Below are positions 41,809 to 49,439 of a stretch of DNA of 64,000 bases, one piece after another. The notes under the pieces are model-generated. The model did no database searches, was not told the origin of the DNA, and worked only from the letters and a program-made list of their open reading frames with translations. A program made the position numbers and the translations under genes. The DNA comes from CBDCWQ01 sp965223435 (lineage in GTDB: Bacteria > Myxococcota > Kuafuiibacteriia > Kuafuiibacteriales > Kuafuiibacteriaceae), in the NCBI GenBank assembly GCA_965223435.1, contig CBDCWQ010000020.1, positions 1,054,001 to 1,118,000 on the forward strand, read 5' to 3'. Numbering within the stretch: position 1 is the stretch's first letter; every line of letters starts with the position of its first letter.

Positions 41809-43150
41809 CGACGAGCCCACGATTCGGCTGACGGTGGGTGACGCCCTTCACGCTTCGGGTCACGAAGTCACGGTGGCGGCAGACGGGAAGGATGCACTCG
41901 AGATACTGGCGTGTGAGCTTTTTGATCTGGTGATCACCGATATTCGTTTGCCCGGCGTCGATGGCATGACCATCTTTTTGCAAATTCGAGAGGCCACGCC
42001 GGAAACCGACGTTATCTTGATGACCGCCTATGCCGAGGTTAAAGATGCGGTGTCGGCGCTCAAAAATGGTGCCAAAGATTACCTCACAAAACCCTTCGAC
42101 GTGGAGGAAATCGCGCTTCGGGTGGGGCGGATCCAAAAAGAACGCGAGCTTCAGGCTGCACTGACACTGGCCAAAGATGAACTGAAGCGGCAGCCCTCGG
42201 ACACCCAAATCATCGGCCGTTCCCTTCCTATGACCCGACTTTTGTCGCGACTCGAGACCATGGCCCAAAGCGATGCCCCGGTTTTGATCACCGGTGAAAG
42301 TGGTACCGGCAAAGAGTTGGTCGCCAAAAGCATCCACCGGTTAAGCCCGAGAAAAGACAAGGCTTTTGTTGCGGTCAATTGCGCCGCCTTCCCGGAAACC
42401 CTTCTTGAGGCTGAGCTTTTTGGCCATGAGCGAGGGGCCTTTACCGGGGCGGTGCGGGCCCGCGAGGGGCGTTTTCGGGCCGCGCATGGGGGTACGCTGT
42501 TTTTAGACGAAATCGCCGAGATTCCCCCCATGGCTCAGGCCAAGCTTTTGCGGGTCCTTCAGGAGGGGGCCATTGAGCCCCTCGGCACCAATACGGCCAT
42601 CGAGGCTGACGTTCGGCTGTTGTCGGCGACCCATCAAAACCTCAAGGCGCTCATCAAGGAGGGGCGCTTTCGCGAGGATTTGTATTATCGGCTCAACGTC
42701 CTCGATCTTTGGATACCACCGCTGCGCGATCGTCGCGGTGATTTGCCGTTGCTGACGGAGTTTTTCTTAAGGCGCCATTGCCCGGGTGGGCGTGCTTGTG
42801 TGATTGCACCGCGGGCGTGGGCGGCCCTGACAGAATACCGATTTCCGGGCAACGTCCGAGAGCTTGAGCATGCGATGGAGAGGGCCGTGGTGCTGTCTCG
42901 CGGCCAAGAAATCGATCTTGAACATCTGCCAGACGATATCGTGGGGCGCACGCACGAGGGCAGTGGTTCGTCGGACTTGCTTGAGCTTTCTTCCGCGCTC
43001 AAAGCGTTCGAGCGAGAATACTTGCTTCGCGCCTTGCGGCACGCGGACGGTAAGAAGACCCGGGCCGCTGAGATGCTCGGCATTTCTCGAAAAAATCTTT
43101 GGGAAAAACTACGGAGACATCGTTTGGACGCTTGTTTGCCCACCTCGTAG
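41786..43150 (+). CDS. Sigma-54-dependent response regulator (NtrC family)
   Basis: 454 residues from ATG 41786, with AAGAAGGGAA upstream and overlapping the kinase gene by 23 bases. The receiver domain has KILVVDDEP, phospho-Asp in LVITDIRLPG, TAYAE and LTKPFD. The AAA+ domain has Walker A GESGTGKE, the sigma-54 contact loop GAFTGA, Walker B GGTLFLDEI and REDLYYRLNV. A Fis-type HTH ends the protein (KTRAAEMLGISRKNLWEKLR). It activates sigma-54 promoters when phosphorylated by the upstream kinase. The target genes are not evident here. Confidence 0.96.
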   Translation: MMKILVVDDEPTIRLTVGDALHASGHEVTVAADGKDALEILACELFDLVITDIRLPGVDGMTIFLQIREATPETDVILMTAYAEVKDAVSALKNGAKDYLTKPFDVEEIALRVGRIQKERELQAALTLAKDELKRQPSDTQIIGRSLPMTRLLSRLETMAQSDAPVLITGESGTGKELVAKSIHRLSPRKDKAFVAVNCAAFPETLLEAELFGHERGAFTGAVRAREGRFRAAHGGTLFLDEIAEIPPMAQAKLLRVLQEGAIEPLGTNTAIEADVRLLSATHQNLKALIKEGRFREDLYYRLNVLDLWIPPLRDRRGDLPLLTEFFLRRHCPGGRACVIAPRAWAALTEYRFPGNVRELEHAMERAVVLSRGQEIDLEHLPDDIVGRTHEGSGSSDLLELSSALKAFEREYLLRALRHADGKKTRAAEMLGISRKNLWEKLRRHRLDACLPTS

Positions 43151-43156
43151 AGGGGG

Positions 43157-43172
43157 TCTGTAGACCTAGAGG
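43157..43172 (+). repeat. 16-bp direct repeat, left copy flanking composite insertion
   Basis: TCTGTAGACCTAGAGG occurs here, just after the response regulator stop, and again exactly at 45102-45117. The two copies bracket the four-helix-bundle hairpin element plus IS701. They could be a target duplication or a duplicated terminator-like sequence, as GGTCT-GT-AGACC is a small palindrome. Confidence 0.7.
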
Positions 43173-43212
43173 GGTTCTGCTAGACTAGAGCACATCTCAT
43201 AACCTCATTTTC

Positions 43213-43272
43213 CTGGACCTGGACCTGGACCTGGACCTGGACCTGGACCTGGACCTGGACCTGGACCTGGAC
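43213..43272 (+). repeat. Tandem repeat (CTGGAC)10 immediately before a start codon
   Basis: Ten perfect hexamers fill 60 bases and end two bases before the ATG at 43275. No Shine-Dalgarno is present. The reverse-complement hexamer recurs downstream of the gene at 43631-43666, so the two arrays can pair. Hexamer number differs between arms (10 versus about 6), which suggests slippage. Confidence 0.95.
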
Positions 43273-43274
43273 GC

Positions 43275-43628
43275 ATGAACTACCGAAATCTCGAAGTCTA
43301 CCGGTTGGCCATCGCCTTCCTGCCTCTCGCATCGCAGCTCACGGATCGATTTCCCCCCGGCTACGCAAGTTTTGCGGACCAAATCCGGCGAGCGTCGTTG
43401 TCTGTCCCGCTCAATATCGCGGAAGGCTCTGGAAAGACCAGGCCAACGGACCAAAAACGCTTCTACGCAATCGCCAGAGGCTCCGCTATGGAGTGTGGAG
43501 CAATTGTCGACGCCTGTTTTGCTCTTGGCTTTATCGACAAAGCATCGGTTCGGGAGGCTGTTAAGATACTCGACCCGATCGTTCGCATTCTCTCCAAGAT
43601 GTGCCTTCCCCCTCGAACCCGCCGGTAG
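43275..43628 (+). CDS. Four-helix-bundle protein (S23/IVP/Avd-like)
   Basis: 117 residues. The sequence NYRNLEVYRLAIAFLPLASQ, FADQIRRASLSVPLNIAEGS, RFYAIARGSAMECGAIVDAC and KILDPIVRILSKM follows the 'YrdLevwq.A..l' / 'QirRAa.Si..NIaEG' / 'f...A.gS..E' pattern of this family. Members are encoded in 23S rRNA intervening sequences, and the fold is shared with Avd, the accessory protein of diversity-generating retroelements. No reverse transcriptase lies nearby. Basic residues are frequent, consistent with RNA binding. The lack of a ribosome site and the flanking complementary repeats suggest that expression depends on RNA structure. Confidence 0.85.
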   Translation: MNYRNLEVYRLAIAFLPLASQLTDRFPPGYASFADQIRRASLSVPLNIAEGSGKTRPTDQKRFYAIARGSAMECGAIVDACFALGFIDKASVREAVKILDPIVRILSKMCLPPRTRR

Positions 43629-43630
43629 GA

Positions 43631-43666
43631 ATCCAGGTCCAAGTCCAGGTCCAGGTCCAGGTCCAG
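43631..43666 (+). repeat. GTCCAG hexamer array, complementary to the upstream array
   Basis: Six hexamers of GTCCAG type start three bases after the stop codon. The first two units are degenerate (ATCCAG, GTCCAA) and the last four perfect. This is the reverse complement of the CTGGAC array before the gene. Confidence 0.93.
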
Positions 43667-43694
43667 GAAAATGAGGTTATGAGATGCGCTCTAG

Positions 43695-45088
43695 CACTAC
43701 TTGATTAGGGACCTCACTTGTGATCCAAAGTGTCCATGAGCCGGACATTTGGATCTCTTCAGAAGGAACTCGAGTCGTTTCTCACGGCTCATTTGTCGAA
43801 CTTGGAAAACGACGAGCGCATCGAGGCTTTGACCTGGTATTGCCAGGGGATTGGGCTGGAGCTTCCGCAAAAGAGCGTCTTTGGAATCGGCTCCCGACTC
43901 GATCCAGGTAACGTCGAGGCTCGGCGGCAGCGTATCCAAAGGGCTCTCCAGAAGGGCCGGTTTACTCACCACAACGTGTTCTCACGGCTCCAAGAAACAG
44001 TTTCACGGCAGGGCGATAAATTCGAAGCCTATGCGATCGACGATACGGGGATTGCCAAGAAGGGCGAGAGTTCTGCGGGGGTTCAAAGACAATATTCCGG
44101 GACCCTGGGGAAAATCGACAATTGTCAGATCATTGTCACGATGCATGCCATATCGGACGATTTCGGACTTTGCTTGGATGCTCAGCTGTATCTTCCCGAG
44201 TCGTGGACTGAAGACGAGGCGAAGCTAAAGAAAGTGGGGGTGCCATCGAAAGAGAGCGATTTCCGAAGTAAGCCAGAGATAGCATTGGACCAACTTGAAG
44301 CAGCGATAGGTCACGGTATGCCCAAACGCCCAGTGGTCGCCGACGCTGGCTATGGCGATAGCCGCGATTTTCGCGATGGCCTGACAAAACTGGGACTTGT
44401 CTACGGAGTCGGCATTTCATCTAACACTACCGTTTGGCCGCCGGGAAGCCGGCCTGAGGTGCCTCCCCGGACAGGAAAATCAGGCCGTCCGTTTACCCAG
44501 GATCGAGATAAGAATGGCAAAAAGCCTGTCCGAGTCGACCAACTTGCTCATCAGTATTGGTCCGACGGAAAGTTTAGAACCGTACTATGGAGGAAAGGCA
44601 GCACAGGGAGAATGCGAGGACAATTTTATGCGGTCCGTGTTCGCAGTGCGGAGCGCCGAACCAAGAAGAAGAGAGCAAGTGATCCCATTTGGTTGGTCAT
44701 GGAGAGGGAAGTCTCGGCGGACGAATCTTTTAAGTACTATCTGTGCTCTCTCCCCAGAAGTGCTTCGATCAAAGAGGTCGTTCGCCTAGTCAAGATGCGG
44801 TGGCACATCGAACGTGACTACCAGGACATGAAGCAAAAACTTGGATTCGATCGCTACGAGGGCCGAAGTTGGGGCGGTTTGCACCGTCATCTAGCCATGG
44901 TTTCACTACTGCACGCTTTTCTTTCCCTCCACCGAGAGGCTTTTTCCCCCGGAGAGCCATCAGAACCCGTGGACGTGGGCGGACTTTCACCGTGCCCTTG
45001 TTGTGGTGCTTATGCACTGGTTGGGGAGCTGTCCCACCTGTCACAGGAAGTTCAGTAAAAACGCTGCGCGGAGGCTGATCAGGTAGTG
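43695..45088 (+). mobile_element. IS701-family insertion sequence with CTAG target duplication
   Basis: 1,394 bases. Ends are CACTACTTGATTAG on the left and, read inward from the right, CACTACCTGATCAG. CTAG stands on both sides (43691-43694 and 45089-45092), fitting the YTAR target rule of IS701 elements. It holds one intact transposase gene and looks recent. It is inserted at the right edge of the hairpin element. Confidence 0.88.
43736..45058 (+). CDS. IS701-family transposase (DDE)
   Basis: 440 residues from ATG 43736 (GTG 43730 possible). The catalytic region begins YAIDDTGIAKKGESSAGVQR and goes on QYSGTLGKIDNCQ; the second Asp is in PVVADAGYGDSRDFRDGL; the Glu lies in MRWHIERDYQDMKQKLGFD, followed by YEGRSWGGLHRHLAM. 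These are the hallmark segments of IS701 transposases. The frame is uninterrupted, so the enzyme should be active. Confidence 0.92.
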   Translation: MSRTFGSLQKELESFLTAHLSNLENDERIEALTWYCQGIGLELPQKSVFGIGSRLDPGNVEARRQRIQRALQKGRFTHHNVFSRLQETVSRQGDKFEAYAIDDTGIAKKGESSAGVQRQYSGTLGKIDNCQIIVTMHAISDDFGLCLDAQLYLPESWTEDEAKLKKVGVPSKESDFRSKPEIALDQLEAAIGHGMPKRPVVADAGYGDSRDFRDGLTKLGLVYGVGISSNTTVWPPGSRPEVPPRTGKSGRPFTQDRDKNGKKPVRVDQLAHQYWSDGKFRTVLWRKGSTGRMRGQFYAVRVRSAERRTKKKRASDPIWLVMEREVSADESFKYYLCSLPRSASIKEVVRLVKMRWHIERDYQDMKQKLGFDRYEGRSWGGLHRHLAMVSLLHAFLSLHREAFSPGEPSEPVDVGGLSPCPCCGAYALVGELSHLSQEVQ

Positions 45089-45101
45089 CTAGACTAGAGG
45101 T

Positions 45102-45117
45102 TCTGTAGACCTAGAGG
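45102..45117 (+). repeat. 16-bp direct repeat, right copy flanking composite insertion
   Basis: Exact second copy of TCTGTAGACCTAGAGG (see 43157-43172). It sits three bases before the stop codon region of the convergent universal stress protein gene. Confidence 0.7.
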
Positions 45118-45120
45118 AGG

Positions 45121-46080
45121 TTACGGGGCGACGTCGGTGGCGGCTTTCGCTTCAGGGCCCAGCGCATCGGCTGGGGTGTTGGGTATGACCAAAACCGGAC
45201 ACGGGGCCTCGGCAATGACTCGGGTTGCGGTGGAGCCAATGATCATCCGGTGCCAGGCGTTGTGTCCGCTGGTGCCGATGACAACCAGATCGCTGTTCAG
45301 AAAAGCTGCGGTCTCGAGAATGACGAGCGCTTGGGGCGCTCGGCTCATGGCTTCGACCGTGACCTCGACGCCTGCGTGGGGCACTTCATCAAAGAGCGCC
45401 TGAACCTTCTCTTCCCGTGCGGTTCTCAGCGTCTTGAGCTCGTGCCGTGTGATGTATTTTGGAAGCAGTGTTTCTTCTCCGTAAGAAACAACCGGGTGTT
45501 CAAACAAGGACACGGCGTGAATCTTTCCTTGGCCCTCGGGTGCCATGGCCACGGCGTGGCGGGCCACTTCCTGAGAGACCGGCGAAAGATCAATCGCGGC
45601 GAGGATGTTTTCGAAGACACGCCCGCCGGGCCGCTCTTCGCCCACAACGAGCACTGGGCAAGGCGCGATTCGTATCAGGGTGCCTGCGACGCTCCCGAGA
45701 AAGGCACGTCTGAAAGCTCCGTAACCGTGGCTTGCGATGACGATGAGGTCCGCGTGGATAGAAGCCGCCATGTCTGCGATTTCGCGGGCCGGCATGCCTC
45801 CGAGACGAACATCTCGGGTGACCTCACCGTGCTCTGCCGACAGGGCGAGTTTGGCAAGAGACTCGTGGGCGTGGGCGTTGCTTCGCGCGTAGATCTGTTC
45901 GATGGCGTCGGCTGAGTAGGTTTGTGGGACGACAAGGTCGTATCGAGACGCCTGGATGACGTGCAAAACGTGAAGCCTTTTGGCCTCGAAACGATTCAAG
46001 ATGTCGAGCCCAGCTTTGACACCGGTCTCTGCCAGCGCGGAAAAATCGGTGGGAGTGAGGATCGTGTTGTAGCGTGTCAT
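45121..46080 (-). CDS. Universal stress protein with two Usp domains
   Basis: 319 residues, ATG 46080. Domain 1 starts YNTILTPTDFSALAETGVKA and ends with the ATP-binding-type GAFRRAFLGSVAGTLIRIAPC; domain 2 starts ENILAAIDLSPVSQEVARHA and ends VIGTSGHNAWHRMIIGSTAT then PCPVLVIPNT. Both G-2x-G-9x-G(S/T) loops are recognisable, so ATP binding is likely. It lies 54 bases downstream of a CBS-pair gene on the same strand, and the two probably form a stress operon. Confidence 0.9.
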   Translation of the reverse strand: MTRYNTILTPTDFSALAETGVKAGLDILNRFEAKRLHVLHVIQASRYDLVVPQTYSADAIEQIYARSNAHAHESLAKLALSAEHGEVTRDVRLGGMPAREIADMAASIHADLIVIASHGYGAFRRAFLGSVAGTLIRIAPCPVLVVGEERPGGRVFENILAAIDLSPVSQEVARHAVAMAPEGQGKIHAVSLFEHPVVSYGEETLLPKYITRHELKTLRTAREEKVQALFDEVPHAGVEVTVEAMSRAPQALVILETAAFLNSDLVVIGTSGHNAWHRMIIGSTATRVIAEAPCPVLVIPNTPADALGPEAKAATDVAP

Positions 46081-46134
46081 GGGGCACCTCCTTGTAGGCC
46101 ATGGGTCCGTCTGAGCTCAGCCGACCCCATTGCG

Positions 46135-46560
46135 TCAGGCGTTGTCGGCTTGGGCGACCACGTGTTTGACAAAATCTGTTTCCGTCAGGATGCCGACCAA
46201 GTCATCGTTTTCGCACACGGGCAGGCAGCCAAACTTGTACTGCAACAACAGCTCAGCAGCCTCGCGAATGTCTCGGTCTGGGCCGACGGTTTCAGGAACG
46301 ATGGTCATGATCTCTTCCAGGCGCACCGCTTCGATGGCCTCCCGATACAGGGGCTGAGGAAGCTCGGGTATCTCCGCGAGGGCCCGGCTGACGAGGTCGC
46401 GTTGAGAAACCAAGCCAATCAGCTGATTCTCCTCGTTCACCACCGGCAGGTGTCGGATGTGATTGGCGTCCATGAGGTCGCTGGCTCTGGCGACGCTGTC
46501 CGTCGCCCCGAGGGTGACCACCTCTCGTGTCATAAGGTCAGAAACCCGTAGATTTTCCAT
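46135..46560 (-). CDS. CBS-domain pair protein
   Basis: 141 residues. Two CBS motifs fill the protein: SDLMTREVVTLGATDSVARA then IRHLPVVNEENQLIGLVSQRD, and EIMTIVPETVGPDRDIREAA then FGCLPVCENDDLVGILTETD. Stand-alone CBS pairs bind adenine nucleotides and act as energy sensors. The gene is followed by the Usp gene. The 221 bases upstream, shared with a divergent PAS kinase, hold no gene; a GGTACC palindrome near 46660 may be regulatory. Confidence 0.9.
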   Translation of the reverse strand: MENLRVSDLMTREVVTLGATDSVARASDLMDANHIRHLPVVNEENQLIGLVSQRDLVSRALAEIPELPQPLYREAIEAVRLEEIMTIVPETVGPDRDIREAAELLLQYKFGCLPVCENDDLVGILTETDFVKHVVAQADNA

Positions 46561-46781
46561 ACTTTCTCCCTTCCTGCCCCTTTGTCGGCATCGGTTTCAA
46601 GGGGCTGCATTTCGCATGCCATGACGCAAGTCAAGCACCCGGGCGAAGACCGTTACCATTTGGTACCGGTCTTGTACGCCGGTTGTTACTTGTCCTGAAG
46701 TTGCGCGGATGGCCGACTGGGGTACCGGCGATGGGGGTTGCCGGCCCGGGCCCCCTGGGTTGGGTTGGATAGGGAGGTTGG

Positions 46782-47879
46782 ATGTCGAGGGAACAAGAGA
46801 TCCTAGACGGCGACAGCGACGTTTTTTTGGGCTTGATCGATGGTGTCCCGGACGCGGTCATCGTCACCCGTGAAGGGCAGGTTGTGATGGCCAACGCCAT
46901 GACGGAGAAGCTTTTTGGCTACACGCCTCAGGAGCTTTTGGGTTTGGAAGTCGAAGCGTTGATGCCCGCTCGCTTTCGCTCCGCCCACGTGGCCCATCGT
47001 GCGGGATTTGCCGATGCGCCCGCTCAGCGGCCGATGGGCACTGCCCTTCAGCTCTACGGACAAAAGAAAGACGGGCGAGAGTTCCCGGTGGATATCAGTT
47101 TGAGTCCCTGGCCTTCGGGCGGCCGGAATGTCCTGGTGATCATTCGCGACATCACCCGCCTCAAACGCTTGTACGATGAGCTTGAGGCGCGTTCAGAGGC
47201 CTTGGCACGCTCGAACCGAGAGCTGGAGAGTTTCGCGTGCGCTGCGTCGCACGATCTCAAGAGCCCTCTTCGCAAAATCGCCATGTTTGCCGAGAAGATG
47301 CAAAACTCAAAGGATGACCCTCTGAGCGAGAGCCAGGGGGAATATCTTGGCCGCATCGCCCGCGCTGCCACCGACATGCGTGCGCTCATCGATGGGCTCC
47401 TCGAGTACGCCCGGCTCGGCGGGGGAGATACCATCGGTCCGGTTTCGAGCCAGGCGGCATGCGAACAAGCGCTTTGTAATCTTCAGGCCAACATCAGTGA
47501 TGCTGGCGCGAACGTCCATCTGGATGGGCTGCCCGAGGTACAGGCCGACTTTGGCCAGTTGGTGAGGTTATTTCAGAACCTCGTCGGCAACGGCATCAAG
47601 TACCAAAAAGCCGGTCAAGTTCCTGAGGTTCATGTAGGGGCCACGGCCGATGGGGGCGAGGTCGTTTTCTCCATCAAGGACAATGGCATAGGCATTGAAG
47701 AAAAGTACCACGAACGGATCTTCGGCCTTTTGGAGCGGCTTCACCCCAAAAGCAGCTTTCCTGGAACCGGCATTGGACTTTGTGCGTGTATGAAAATCGT
47801 GGAACGTCACGGGGGTCGCATTTGGCTTCGTTCAGAACTCGGCCAAGGCTCGACGTTTTTTTTCTCGCTGCCTGTGTGA
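46782..47879 (+). CDS. PAS-domain histidine kinase (phytochrome-type HisKA)
   Basis: 365 residues, ATG with GGGAGG upstream. The PAS domain (about 15-125) has VPDAVIVTREGQVVMANAMT, KLFGYTPQELLGLEVEALM and GRNVLVIIRDITRLKRLYDE. A coiled coil then leads to the H box LESFACAASHDLKSPLRKIA. The HATPase part has N box FQNLVGNGIKY, G1 IKDNGIGIEEKYHERIF and G2 GTGIGLCACMKIVERHGG. No membrane span and no partner response regulator adjacent, so it is an orphan soluble kinase. The near stress genes suggest a shared signal. Confidence 0.93.
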   Translation: MSREQEILDGDSDVFLGLIDGVPDAVIVTREGQVVMANAMTEKLFGYTPQELLGLEVEALMPARFRSAHVAHRAGFADAPAQRPMGTALQLYGQKKDGREFPVDISLSPWPSGGRNVLVIIRDITRLKRLYDELEARSEALARSNRELESFACAASHDLKSPLRKIAMFAEKMQNSKDDPLSESQGEYLGRIARAATDMRALIDGLLEYARLGGGDTIGPVSSQAACEQALCNLQANISDAGANVHLDGLPEVQADFGQLVRLFQNLVGNGIKYQKAGQVPEVHVGATADGGEVVFSIKDNGIGIEEKYHERIFGLLERLHPKSSFPGTGIGLCACMKIVERHGGRIWLRSELGQGSTFFFSLPV

Positions 47880-47920
47880 TCCCGCGGATCATCCGTATGA
47901 TGCGCAAGTGAGCCGTGGGA

Positions 47921-49315
47921 TCAAATACGAATATCGCCGGTGATCGCCATGGAGTGCCGGGCGATAAAGTCGATGAGGTCTATCTTGCTGACGATGGCAA
48001 TGGGTTTTTCGTTTTCGATGACCACCGCAATGTTGCCCTGGTTGAAGATGTCGAGGAGTTGACGAATGGGTGTTTCGCGTCGGACCCGCCCCGCCAAGGG
48101 TTGGACCACATCTTCAATGCGGTCGGTGGATTTGAGGCGCTTTTCCAAGAGTGCCGTCAAAAGATCGACTTCGTGAACCATGCCGATACCATGGCCTCTT
48201 TCATCGACCACGGGGAGCTGCGAATAGCTTTTCTGCTTCATTTGTTCGATGACATCGCCACAGGTATCCGTTTTGGTCGCGGTCGCTACGGTGCTCAGGG
48301 CTTCGATGACGTCGGCCACCTTGCCCAGCGCATCTTTGGGATTTTCAAGAAAGCCGTTGTCTTTCATCCATTCGTCGCTGAAGAACTTCGTGACATAACG
48401 TGTCCCTGAATCTGGAAGGACGGCCACGACAAGTTTTCCCGGCCCCAGTTCTTTCGCCACATCCAAGGCGACGGCCACCGAAGAGCCGGACGAGCCGCCG
48501 GCAAACAAGCCTTCCTCCCTTGTGAGCCTTCGGGCCATCTGAAACGCGGTGCGGTCGTCGCATTGCCGGACTTCGTCCACGTGCGTGAAGTCCATGGCCT
48601 TGCAGGGACGATCTTCTCCGATGCCCTCCACCTTGTAGACTTGTGGCTGGCTAAGTTTCCCAGTTTCGAAGAGCCCTTTATAGACAGAACCGATGGGGTC
48701 TACGGCAACATTTTTGATAGCAGCTTTGCGCTCCTTGAGGTACTTCCCGGCACCACTCATCGTGCCCCCGGTCCCGATGCCGGCGACCAGTGCATCGATT
48801 TGACCCTCGGTCTGTCGCCACAGCTCCGGGCCGGTCGTGAGGTAGTGCGCTTCAATGTTGTCGGCACTGTCGTACTGGTTGACGTAAAATGCGCCCGGCG
48901 TCTCCCGCGCGATTCGCTTTGCCGTTTCGTAATAGCTTTGCGGACTGTCGGCGGGAACATTGGTGGGCGTGACGACAACCTCTGCGCCAAAGGCCTTAAG
49001 CATGTTGATCTTTTCGGTCGACATTTTGTCCGGCATGGTGAAGATGCAGCGATAGCCTTTCACCGCTGCCGCCATGGCGACGCCAAGGCCGGTGTTGCCG
49101 GACGTATTTTCAACGATCAATCCACCGGGTCTGAGGTGTCCTGCTTTTTCGGCCTTTTCTACGATGTGCAAGGCCATACGATCTTTGATCGAACCTGCTG
49201 GGTTCATGAATTCGCATTTCACTAAAATGGTTGCAGACTCAGGGGACGCAATCTTCCGTAGCTTGACCAAAGGTGTGTCACCAATCGCCGAGAGGATGGT
49301 TTCGTGGTAGCGCAT
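47921..49315 (-). CDS. Cystathionine beta-synthase with C-terminal CBS domains
   Basis: 464 residues. The PLP domain has the cofactor Lys in NPAGSIKDRMALHIVEKAE, SGNTGLGVAMAA, the phosphate loop GIGTGGTMSGAG, and SGSSVAVAL. A CBS pair covers about 335-464 (GDVIEQMKQKSYSQLPVVDE; NQGNIAVVIENEKPIAIVSK). The length and order fit bacterial cystathionine beta-synthase, which condenses serine and homocysteine; O-acetylserine sulfhydrylase activity is possible. The CBS pair suggests regulation by SAM or nucleotides, as in the neighbouring CBS protein. Confidence 0.9.
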   Translation of the reverse strand: MRYHETILSAIGDTPLVKLRKIASPESATILVKCEFMNPAGSIKDRMALHIVEKAEKAGHLRPGGLIVENTSGNTGLGVAMAAAVKGYRCIFTMPDKMSTEKINMLKAFGAEVVVTPTNVPADSPQSYYETAKRIARETPGAFYVNQYDSADNIEAHYLTTGPELWRQTEGQIDALVAGIGTGGTMSGAGKYLKERKAAIKNVAVDPIGSVYKGLFETGKLSQPQVYKVEGIGEDRPCKAMDFTHVDEVRQCDDRTAFQMARRLTREEGLFAGGSSGSSVAVALDVAKELGPGKLVVAVLPDSGTRYVTKFFSDEWMKDNGFLENPKDALGKVADVIEALSTVATATKTDTCGDVIEQMKQKSYSQLPVVDERGHGIGMVHEVDLLTALLEKRLKSTDRIEDVVQPLAGRVRRETPIRQLLDIFNQGNIAVVIENEKPIAIVSKIDLIDFIARHSMAITGDIRI

Positions 49316-49439
49316 GCTTCATTCGTAGTGCGCCCTTTGGGGGAAGGTCAAATGGGCGTAGGTGTGGATGTGGTTGTCCTGCGCCTGGCCTACGACACCA
49401 TCCTTCGCGCAGCCTTGGTTGTGACTTTGTCCTGAACCA

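Larger units (their letters stand above)
43180..43694 (+). mobile_element. Hairpin element encoding a four-helix-bundle protein
   Basis: The left arm (43180-43272) and right arm (43631-43694) are complementary. A 29-base unique part beginning CTAGAGC and ending CATTTTCC matches the reverse complement of 43666-43694 with one mismatch. Next to it are ten perfect CTGGAC units on the left (43213-43272) and six GTCCAG-type units on the right (43631-43666, two degenerate). RNA of either strand would fold into a long stem with the gene as its loop. 23S rRNA intervening sequences also carry a four-helix-bundle protein gene within a stem, but this copy lies between protein genes. An IS701 element is inserted in its right edge. 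Confidence 0.75.

Noticed and set aside
43275..43628. Four-helix-bundle gene as Avd of a diversity-generating retroelement
   Set aside because: No reverse transcriptase, template repeat or variable-repeat target is seen in the flanking kilobases.
43213..43666. Repeat array suggestive of CRISPR
   Set aside because: The units are six-base simple repeats without spacers, and no cas genes are near.
46650..46690. Possible sigma-54 promoter (TGGTAC...TTGT) before the PAS kinase
   Set aside because: The -12 element and spacing fit poorly, and the match is explained as well by the GGTACC palindrome.
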